Origin: CAZJYC01 sp964550165
Lineage (GTDB): Bacteria > Acidobacteriota > Aminicenantia > Aminicenantales > Aminicenantaceae
Reading direction: 5' to 3'
Assembly (NCBI GenBank): GCA_964550165.1
Contig: CAZJYC010000020.1
Location: forward strand, 1 to 39,544
DNA length: 39,544 bases
Shown here: positions 7,386-14,149 of the stretch, piece by piece
Numbering within the stretch: the stretch's first letter is position 1
How the letters are laid out: each line of letters begins with the position of its first letter
Position numbers and translations under genes: made by a program
Notes under the pieces: model-generated
Databases searched by the model: none
The model's input: the letters and a program-made list of their open reading frames with translations, nothing else
What the model was told of the DNA's origin: nothing

Positions 7386-8300
7386 TTATTTTTTCAAGAA
7401 TTCAAGGAGCTGTCTGGCCAAATCCGCCTTTTCATGCTCTGGAGCCAGCTGGAGAAACTTCTCCAGGTAGCGGACAGCCTCTTCGGTCTTATTCTGCCCG
7501 ATGGAGAGAGTGCCGAGCGAGTAATAGGCATCGGCATAATCGTCTTTGATCTCCACTGTTCTCAGAAGGGCTTCGATAGCCTTATCAGAACCTCCCAGAT
7601 TGATCAGGCAAACGCCAAGGTTGTAAAAGGCATCCGGCTCATCAGGATTAAGCTCTGTGGCTCTCTGGTAGTATTTCCTGGCCTCTTCGAAATTTCCGCT
7701 CTTTGCCAGAATCTCACCGATCTCCTTGTTGCAGCTGTAGCTCTCAGGGTTGAGATCGAGAGCTTTATGGAAAGCCTCCAGGGCTTTTTCCTTTTGATCG
7801 AGCTTTTTATAGCTGAGACCAAGGTTGAAAAAATAGCCCCACTGAGCGGAGTTATGCTGGATCGCTTCTTCATAAGCCTCGACCGCCTCTTCATAGTCAC
7901 CCTTTTCATACAGTTTGTAACCCTTGAGGAAGAGGCTGTCTGCCTTGGATAAGCTTCTCTCAACGAGCTCTTGAGCTTTTTCCAGGACCATGTCCAGCCT
8001 GATCGTCTCGGCGATTCCCACTCTGACTTCTCGTGAAGCGGGAAGAAAGCCGGATTTTTTAAAGTCGACCATGTATTGAGCCGGCCAGAGTCCGATTTGG
8101 GCGTACTTTCCCTCCTTATTCGTTTTAAGAGTAACGCGCTGGCTGGACATCTTGAGCGAGGTGATGGTTATGGCCACGCCTTCCAACGGTTGTCCTTCGC
8201 TGTCTGTGACCACCCCTTCAATCTTGCCTTGAACCGAAGGCCAGAGGCTCGACATGAGTGAAACGACGATAACGGAGAGAAGAATCGCTTTTTTTAACAC
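7386..8300 (-). CDS. carboxypeptidase-regulatory-like domain plus TPR protein, secreted
   Basis: The 304-residue protein has a signal peptide (about residues 1-25). A carboxypeptidase-regulatory-like beta-sandwich follows (GKIEGVVTDSEGQPLEGVAITI through about residue 110). From about residue 120 to 300 there are five TPR units, for example AVEAYEEAIQHNSAQW, ALEAFHKALDLNPESY and ARKYYQRATELNPDEP. The same N-terminal domain type begins the TonB receptor at 11047, hinting at a shared envelope interface. Translation starts with GTG, supported by GAGGAGG a few bases upstream; no ATG fits. It is the middle gene of the operon between two GWxTD genes (68 bp and 12 bp gaps). A scaffold role in the periplasm or outer membrane is likely but unproven. 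Confidence 0.82.
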   Translation of the reverse strand: MLKKAILLSVIVVSLMSSLWPSVQGKIEGVVTDSEGQPLEGVAITITSLKMSSQRVTLKTNKEGKYAQIGLWPAQYMVDFKKSGFLPASREVRVGIAETIRLDMVLEKAQELVERSLSKADSLFLKGYKLYEKGDYEEAVEAYEEAIQHNSAQWGYFFNLGLSYKKLDQKEKALEAFHKALDLNPESYSCNKEIGEILAKSGNFEEARKYYQRATELNPDEPDAFYNLGVCLINLGGSDKAIEALLRTVEIKDDYADAYYSLGTLSIGQNKTEEAVRYLEKFLQLAPEHEKADLARQLLEFLKK

Positions 8301-8368
8301 CTTATCCTCCTCGTTCAGGTTTATTTGAGAGCATGCCTGTGAATCATCTGTTTTTTAAAAACGTGTGT

Positions 8369-10417
8369 TCAATGATTCGAATGCTTTTTCACTTTCCTTT
8401 CCAGCTCCTTGATTTTTGGCTGGTCCGGATTCAGCTCCAGAGACTTTTCAAGCAAAGGCAGGGCTTTCTCTGTTTGGCCGAGGTTCAAGTAACATTCCGC
8501 AGCAAGATTCAAGACACTGATCTCTGTGGCATCCTCCAGGAGCCTTTCGAGATAGACGAGAGCAGCGCTCCACTCTTTAAGGGCGGCATAGTTGGCAGCG
8601 ATGAGCTTTGCGGCTTCCCTTTCTTGGGTGGAGTGATAGACGGGAAAAACAAGAGTGAGGGAGTCTTCGAACTGGCCTAGGGCGTAAAGGGTTTTTCCCA
8701 GCAGGAGTCTTGTTTTGGGCTCGCTCTTCTGGCTCAGAGCTTGCTCGAGAAGTTTTCGGGCCTCCGCATAATGTTGTGTCAGAAAGTACTGGGAAGCTAA
8801 TGTGTAGAGCAGTTCAGGATCGGGCATCGGATTGTGGAGCTTGGCGTAGATCCAGGGGACGACACCAAAGGGCTGGGAGAGAATCAAGAAATTTTCTTTT
8901 TGAGCCAGAAGCGGCTTCTCTTTTTCATCGAGGATAGAGGCCTTGACAGTGTAATATCCAGGATTGAGCGCTGAGAGCTCGACAGGGCCTGTGTCGATTC
9001 CTTCTCCGTCAGGAGCAAGGATTTCGCTTAATGATCTTTTCTGCCTCAGGACAGCTGTCTCAGAGTTCATGGGGAATATTTCCAGAACGAAAGACTTCGT
9101 GTTTTTTTCCGCCACGTTATAAACCTGGCAGTAGATGCCCATCTTTTCCTGGGGAAGGAAATTGTTCTGGGCATTGATCACATACTGGTCGCCGTCAAAC
9201 GTGAAAGCTTTTAATTTCTTTTTCTGGCTCACTCCGAGAGCCTCCTTATTGTGGTAGAGAATCAGGCTGCTCATCGAGATTTGGCCCTGCTCATAACCAG
9301 CAATGATGTCAGACCGGAAGGAGGCAAAATCCCTGGCCGTCTTGCTCTTGAGCAGGAAGAAGAGCTTGAATTTTCCAGGAATCAGAGGCACGATGTCCTG
9401 AAAAGCAAAAAGCCGTCGTTCGTGCTGCTTGTACTCCTCGGGAGTGATTCTGAGAGGAATCTCTTCCTCTTTTTCCAGGACGAGATTCCCCTCGAGGTCT
9501 TCGATCCGGAGTATGAGCTCGAATGTCGCATAGTATCTGCCCTGGTAGGAGACAAAATTGATCTTACTGGGCTCGAGAGCCCAATGAACGAAAAACTGAC
9601 CATTATTCTTGAAGACCTTAACTTTGTAACTGCTGTCGATAAAGTCGTGCGTGTAATCGGTTTCGATATAGTCTTTATAATACAGAAAGTCGCGAGCATA
9701 GCTGTCGGAGAATTTTTTCTCGGGCAGAGAATAGGCTGCGGAGATGATGGTGCTCGAGGAGAAGGAACTTTCACCAAAACTCGTTTCTCCCGGGAGGTAG
9801 CTCAGAGAGGCGCCGGCAAGCTCTCCGGATATCTTTTTTATGGCCTGATAGGCATTGGCTCGCGTGACAAGTCGTCCTAAACTTGAGGGGACAACGAGCT
9901 TCTCCGGTCCTTCCATACCCGGCTGATAAAGACGGTATTCTCCCATTCCCTGCGGCTGGTAAAAGATGAGATAGAAGTAAGGGGGAAGACCGTATTGCTG
10001 CTCTCCCTTGTAATACCAGAGTTCCAGGGGCCAGAGCTCTGAGCTGGTGGCGTAGATTTGCCTCTCCAGAGGAGGGCCGAGAAGGAGGTAAAAATAGCCT
10101 CGTTCTGTCTGACTTCCCTTTTTGACTGAGCCGTAGCCGAAATTTGTATCGGCAAAGTGGACCCGTTTCATGTAATCCTGGAAAAATTCGTTCTCCCGGG
10201 TTTCGGGCAGGGGGTCACGCCTCAGCCAGAAAAGACGGATGAATTTATCCCTTTCCCTGTTTGTCCTCAGTTTGAGAAAGACCTCTCTTTCGGCCTTGGT
10301 GATGATGGGAGAGACGGTCTCAAGCCAGTTTTTGTGTTCAACGGAGATCTTCTCTTGAGAGGCAATGAGGCCAACGGTGATAAAGAGGAAGATGACAACG
10401 AAGGTGAATCTTTTCAC
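8369..10417 (-). CDS. GWxTD-domain protein with C-terminal TPRs, secreted
   Basis: This 682-residue protein heads the operon. After a signal peptide (about residues 1-20) it has a GWxTD-type domain: ITKAEREVFLKLRTN, FWLRRDPLPETRENEF, then GSQTERGYFYLLLGPPLER, with SQTER in place of the canonical signature. A central beta-rich part (about 230-520) resembles that of the 5964-7373 product. The C-terminal 140 residues are TPRs (ARKLLEQALSQKSEPK, ALPLLEKSLELNPDQP). The start is GTG at 10417 with GGAG about 8 nt upstream. A four-codon ATG frame ends in the TGA that overlaps this GTG. Its C-terminal fusion of domains that are separate in the two downstream genes suggests they form one complex. The catalytic or binding role is unknown. 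Confidence 0.82.
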   Translation of the reverse strand: MKRFTFVVIFLFITVGLIASQEKISVEHKNWLETVSPIITKAEREVFLKLRTNRERDKFIRLFWLRRDPLPETRENEFFQDYMKRVHFADTNFGYGSVKKGSQTERGYFYLLLGPPLERQIYATSSELWPLELWYYKGEQQYGLPPYFYLIFYQPQGMGEYRLYQPGMEGPEKLVVPSSLGRLVTRANAYQAIKKISGELAGASLSYLPGETSFGESSFSSSTIISAAYSLPEKKFSDSYARDFLYYKDYIETDYTHDFIDSSYKVKVFKNNGQFFVHWALEPSKINFVSYQGRYYATFELILRIEDLEGNLVLEKEEEIPLRITPEEYKQHERRLFAFQDIVPLIPGKFKLFFLLKSKTARDFASFRSDIIAGYEQGQISMSSLILYHNKEALGVSQKKKLKAFTFDGDQYVINAQNNFLPQEKMGIYCQVYNVAEKNTKSFVLEIFPMNSETAVLRQKRSLSEILAPDGEGIDTGPVELSALNPGYYTVKASILDEKEKPLLAQKENFLILSQPFGVVPWIYAKLHNPMPDPELLYTLASQYFLTQHYAEARKLLEQALSQKSEPKTRLLLGKTLYALGQFEDSLTLVFPVYHSTQEREAAKLIAANYAALKEWSAALVYLERLLEDATEISVLNLAAECYLNLGQTEKALPLLEKSLELNPDQPKIKELERKVKKHSNH

Positions 10418-10434
10418 TTCAGCTCCATTTTATA

Positions 10435-10463
10435 AAAATAACACAAGCCCTGATAAGTATCAA
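10435..10463 (-). promoter_or_regulatory. candidate promoter of the GWxTD operon
   Basis: On the minus strand, TTGATA (10458-10463) is followed after 17 nt by TATTTT (10435-10440), just upstream of the GTG at 10417. The start would lie about 10 nt before that GTG, so the leader is short. Confidence 0.35.
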
Positions 10464-10569
10464 ATTGTACGCATCCCGAATTCCGTGATTCGGAGAGATT
10501 TTGAGAAATAGCCTTGCCCTTTTCGGATTTTTAACGCCATTCTCCGTTCTCCTGATTCCTCTCAAAAAA

Positions 10570-10749
10570 AGGAAGCATCTTTTTCCCCGTTTGGAGGAAA
10601 GAGATTTGATAGGGTGAGGAATGGAGGAACTGGTTTCCGTCCCTCCGAAGCCCATGAAGGTGGGTGGGACGGTCTTTGGCGGGAGGGATGGAAACCAGCG
10701 CTCTTAGAGTTGGCTTTTATCATCATAAGCCTTCACGGAGAAAAGCTTA
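10570..10749 (+). repeat. MITE-like palindromic repeat, copy 3, with 9-bp flanking direct repeats
   Basis: This is a full-length copy. The 9-mer CTCAAAAAA occurs directly outside both ends (10561-10569 and 10750-10758), as a target-site duplication would. The ends (GGAAGCATCTTTTTCCCCG and CGGAGAAAAGCTTA) are imperfect inverted repeats. The core arms CTGGTTTCCGTCCCTCC (10630-10646) and GGAGGGATGGAAACCAG (10682-10698) flank a 35-nt loop. The TTTATCATCAT arm is right of the core here, on the same strand as in copy 1 and opposite to copy 2. The element separates the divergent GWxTD operon and TonB receptor gene and encodes no protein. Confidence 0.9.
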
Positions 10750-10761
10750 CTCAAAAAACTT

Positions 10762-10791
10762 TTGCTTTTTTTTCGTTTTTATTATTATAAT
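10762..10791 (+). promoter_or_regulatory. candidate promoter of the TonB-dependent receptor gene
   Basis: TTGCTT (10762-10767) and a perfect TATAAT (10786-10791) are separated by 18 nt. The predicted transcript would have a leader of about 250 nt before the ATG at 11047. The promoter lies immediately after repeat copy 3. Confidence 0.45.
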
Positions 10792-11046
10792 GATGAAAGT
10801 AGCATTTGCAAAAGAGATGCATTCAAATATTTGGAGAATCCAAAAATTTGGAGGGCATGCCCCGTTCACATCTTATCTATCTTACGGATATAAAAAGAGT
10901 TAGAAAAAATCTGTGTTGGCACGAAATTCGCACAACCAATTTATGTCATATTTTGTCTGAAGGAGGTGATAATCAAAAAGGAAGCTTGAAAAAAATCAAC
11001 GATTAAGTCAAAGAGGTTTAAAAACAAATCAAAAAAAGGAGGAAAA

Positions 11047-13839
11047 ATGAAATTCAAACCACTCGCGTTCATATTTGCCACGCTCCTTGTGCTTACTTCG
11101 CTTGCTTTCTCTCAATCCAGAGAGACTGGTGCTATCGTCGGAAAAGTAATGGATACGGAAAAAACCCCTCTGCCTGGTGTGACAGTCACCGTGAGCGGTC
11201 CAAGCTTGATGGGTGCCCGGACGTTCGTCACCGGGGAGAGCGGCGAGTACCGTTTTCCTGCCCTTCCACCCGGCGTCTATACGGTGAAAGCTGAGCTTCA
11301 AGGATTCAAGACAATCGTCCAGGAGAATGTCCGCGTGACGACGACGGTGAGATTGACCATTGACTTCACCCTGGAGCTTGCGACCATCGAGGAAGAAGTG
11401 ACGGTCATTGCTGAATCGCCAACGGTTGATGTCAAGACGAGCGAAACGGCTTCTGTGACTCTGACCGATGAGCTCTTAAGGAACGTCCCTTACAGCAACT
11501 TTGCCATGGATATCGTCAACCTGGCTCCTGGCGTCACCAGCAACGTGGCTTATGGCGCTTCGCAAAACACTGGAGTCGCTTACCAGGTGGACGGCGTGGA
11601 TGTCTCTGACCCCGAGGCCGGTTCAGCCTGGGTCTTCGTCAACCCCAACATCGTTGAAGAATCGAAAATCATGGGCTTGGGTGCCAATGCGGAATACGGA
11701 AATTACACCGGCGTCATCTTCAACCTCATCACAAAATCCGGCGGGAATGAGTTCTCCGGCCACTTTGAAGCCATCTACCAGGGAGAGGGAAAAAGAGACC
11801 CGGATACCGGGGAATTCACTGCGAATTTCTGGCAGGCGGACAACACGGCGGCTTATCATGATGATTTCCCCAACCTGACACCCCCCGGGTTGAAACTTTA
11901 TGATTTCGGAGCGCACCTCGGAGGGCCGATCCAGAAGGATAAGATCTGGTTCTTTTTTGGAGGTCAATACTATCGAACATTCACTAAGGTCACCGGCTTT
12001 CCCGAGGATGTCGATTACAAACAGCCCAGAGGATTCTTGAAGATCACTTCCCAGCTTACCTCCAGGACCAACATCATGACCTTCCTCGAGTACGACGCTT
12101 ACAACGGCATCAACAGAGGCGCAGGAGCTAATGTCTCTCCAGAAGCGTGCGTCAATCAGAAATCGCCCGACTGGGTCGGAAACTTCAGCCTGACTCAGAT
12201 CCTCAGCCCCAAGACGTTCTTTGACCTCAAATTCGCTTTCTTCACCGGCTATTACTACCTGGACCCGGAAACCGGCATGGGAGTCAGCGCCCATTTTAGC
12301 GATAACGACAATATGCTCTATGACAGCGCCGGCTACTTTTTCTATGCTGACAGAGACAGGTATCAAGCGAACGCCAGTATCACCCATTATGCTGAGGATT
12401 TCATCCAGGGCAACCATGACTTCAAGTTCGGGATGGAGTTCGAGTATGGAAAGGTCAGGAACAGATATGGCTTCACGGGTCCCACCGCGACGTATTATGT
12501 TGACCTTGTCGGATATGGACCTTTCGGTTATTACTACACCGGGAACTACCTGGCCTTTCAGTACGAGGGGTATGACACCAACACTAATTACACGCGAATC
12601 GAGGAATTCGTCCAGGATACGTGGAAGGTTTCCGACCGTTTGAACATCAACCTTGGCCTGCGCGCCAGCCACATGTTCGGAACGATAAAGGGCGTTAAGG
12701 GAACGGTCTACAAGCAGTTCCGCCTTGCTCCCCGAATCGGCTTCGCTTTCGATATCTTCGGCGACAAGCGCACTGTTTTGAAGGCTCATTACGGCCAGTT
12801 CACCGAAGCTATGCTGAGCAGCTACCATGACCGACTCAATCCCGCCTCTGCCTATTCGGATTATATCAGCTATTACTGGGATGTCCCTAATGATGAGTGG
12901 GTGGCGTATGAAACGATCACGCACGAGCAACTCTACAGCTTACACCCTGACCTCAAACATCCCTATATGGACCAGTTCACGGCTTCTGTGGAAAGGGAGC
13001 TTTTCCGGGACGCCTCTTTCTCGGTGACATTCATCTACCGCAACTGGAAGAACATCATCGGCCCGATTGACACGCTCGCGACCTATTCTCCTGTGACGGT
13101 CAATGACCCTGAGACAGGCGCAGAATATACGGTCTATGAGATTGATGACGCCGACGCTCGCGCCTATGTCCTCAAGAATTTGACTGAGGATGATGCCTAC
13201 TTCGGCCTGAAGCCTTACCGGAAATACTGGGGGCTTGAATTCCTGTTCAACAAGCGATTCTCCAACAGGTGGCAGATGCTGGCCTCTTATGTCTACTCCG
13301 AGGCGACCGGGACACTGGATAACGGATTCGCCGATGACATCGGCTGGGGCGGGTCGACGGACGATCCCAACTTCTGGATCAACACCGATGGCAACTCCAC
13401 ATTTGACCCGACCCACATGCTCAAAATTCAGGGAACATACATACTTCCTTTCGATATCAACCTGACAGCTTACTTCCGGGCGATCACAAGTAATGCCTGG
13501 ACAAGGCAATACAGAACGCCACGGTTCAATCAGGGACGAATCACGTTTTTTACCGAACCTCGAGGCTCCAACCACTATCCGGTCGAGAAAACACTTGACC
13601 TCAGGCTGGAGAAGACGTTCAGGATTGCCGAGAAGTACCGGCTGGGTTTCATGCTTGACGTCTTCAACGTCTTCAACGACGACACCATCAGATCCTGGGG
13701 AACCAGAATCGGTTACGATTGGCAGCTTCCGCCTCCAGCAACTGAACCTGACGATTACTGGACTTCCACTGATGGCCACCAGCTTTACACGATCAACCGG
13801 CCCAGGCAGATAAGACTTGGCGTCCGTTTGATGTTCTGA
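11047..13839 (+). CDS. TonB-dependent receptor, Oar-like, with N-terminal carboxypeptidase-regulatory domain
   Basis: This is an outer-membrane beta-barrel of 930 residues. A signal peptide (about 1-22, ending LTSLAFSQ) is followed by a carboxypeptidase-regulatory-like domain (about 27-110: GAIVGKVMDTEKTPLPGV, GEYRFPALPPGVYTVKA). A plug domain (about 130-235: LLRNVPYSNFAMDIVNLAPGV, YQVDGVDVSD, NLITKSGGNEFSG) precedes a long aromatic-rich barrel of alternating strands. The last residues (RQIRLGVRLMF) end in Phe, the usual outer-membrane assembly signal. This architecture is that of the Oar/SusC-like receptors common in Acidobacteriota; the ligand is unknown. The ATG has GGAGG 4 nt upstream. 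There is no SusD partner nearby. A strong terminator follows, so it is monocistronic. Its codon use is more GC-rich than that of asnA or treT. Confidence 0.93.
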   Translation: MKFKPLAFIFATLLVLTSLAFSQSRETGAIVGKVMDTEKTPLPGVTVTVSGPSLMGARTFVTGESGEYRFPALPPGVYTVKAELQGFKTIVQENVRVTTTVRLTIDFTLELATIEEEVTVIAESPTVDVKTSETASVTLTDELLRNVPYSNFAMDIVNLAPGVTSNVAYGASQNTGVAYQVDGVDVSDPEAGSAWVFVNPNIVEESKIMGLGANAEYGNYTGVIFNLITKSGGNEFSGHFEAIYQGEGKRDPDTGEFTANFWQADNTAAYHDDFPNLTPPGLKLYDFGAHLGGPIQKDKIWFFFGGQYYRTFTKVTGFPEDVDYKQPRGFLKITSQLTSRTNIMTFLEYDAYNGINRGAGANVSPEACVNQKSPDWVGNFSLTQILSPKTFFDLKFAFFTGYYYLDPETGMGVSAHFSDNDNMLYDSAGYFFYADRDRYQANASITHYAEDFIQGNHDFKFGMEFEYGKVRNRYGFTGPTATYYVDLVGYGPFGYYYTGNYLAFQYEGYDTNTNYTRIEEFVQDTWKVSDRLNINLGLRASHMFGTIKGVKGTVYKQFRLAPRIGFAFDIFGDKRTVLKAHYGQFTEAMLSSYHDRLNPASAYSDYISYYWDVPNDEWVAYETITHEQLYSLHPDLKHPYMDQFTASVERELFRDASFSVTFIYRNWKNIIGPIDTLATYSPVTVNDPETGAEYTVYEIDDADARAYVLKNLTEDDAYFGLKPYRKYWGLEFLFNKRFSNRWQMLASYVYSEATGTLDNGFADDIGWGGSTDDPNFWINTDGNSTFDPTHMLKIQGTYILPFDINLTAYFRAITSNAWTRQYRTPRFNQGRITFFTEPRGSNHYPVEKTLDLRLEKTFRIAEKYRLGFMLDVFNVFNDDTIRSWGTRIGYDWQLPPPATEPDDYWTSTDGHQLYTINRPRQIRLGVRLMF

Positions 13840-13860
13840 TTCATATTCGGTCTAGAGCTC

Positions 13861-13899
13861 AAAAGGGTGGTGAGACAGAGAGTTCTCGCCACCCTTTTT
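13861..13899 (+). terminator. rho-independent terminator of the TonB receptor gene
   Basis: A 12-bp stem AGGGTGGTGAGA (13864-13875) pairs with TCTCGCCACCCT (13884-13895), with one G-T wobble and an 8-nt loop. It is followed by TTTTT and preceded by AAAA. It lies 25 bp after the receptor stop codon. Confidence 0.92.
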
Positions 13900-14108
13900 C
13901 CTGTTCATTCACACTGTCAGAAGCAAATTCTCAAAAGAGTTGCTTTTGCTGGTTCCGAAGAATGCACGGCCAGCGTGCAAGACAATCTTATCGGAGTCCA
14001 TATTAAAAAAAGGGGCAAGTCTCTGGAATTTGAGGTCAAGTGCGTTGCTGAATATCCTGAAAAGACTTTATCTCCTTCACGCATTCCTCCATTCCTCAGC
14101 TAGCGAAA

Positions 14109-14137
14109 TTCAAACTCTTCAAACTTTGTGGTAGAAT
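14109..14137 (+). promoter_or_regulatory. candidate promoter of the sulfatase-TPR gene
   Basis: TTCAAA (14109-14114) is followed after exactly 17 nt by TAGAAT (14132-14137). The implied start at about 14144 lies only a few bases before the tandem ATGs at 14150 and 14153, and there is no Shine-Dalgarno there. The mRNA may therefore be nearly leaderless. The rest of the 13900-14108 gap shows nothing further. Confidence 0.5.
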
Positions 14138-14149
14138 TTAAACTCAGCG

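Noticed and set aside
1..10749. CRISPR array
   Set aside because: Only three copies spaced about 5 kb apart, each about 180 bp and palindromic; no spacers, no cas genes.
10857..11006. 49-codon frame in the TonB receptor leader (start MPRSHLIYLTD)
   Set aside because: The GGAGG is only 2 nt from the ATG and the composition is AT-driven. I could not separate it from chance.
11623..12930. 435-codon open frame antisense to the TonB receptor, and another at 12940-13779
   Set aside because: These mirror the codon bias of a clearly coding receptor gene; they have no start signals or recognisable protein features.
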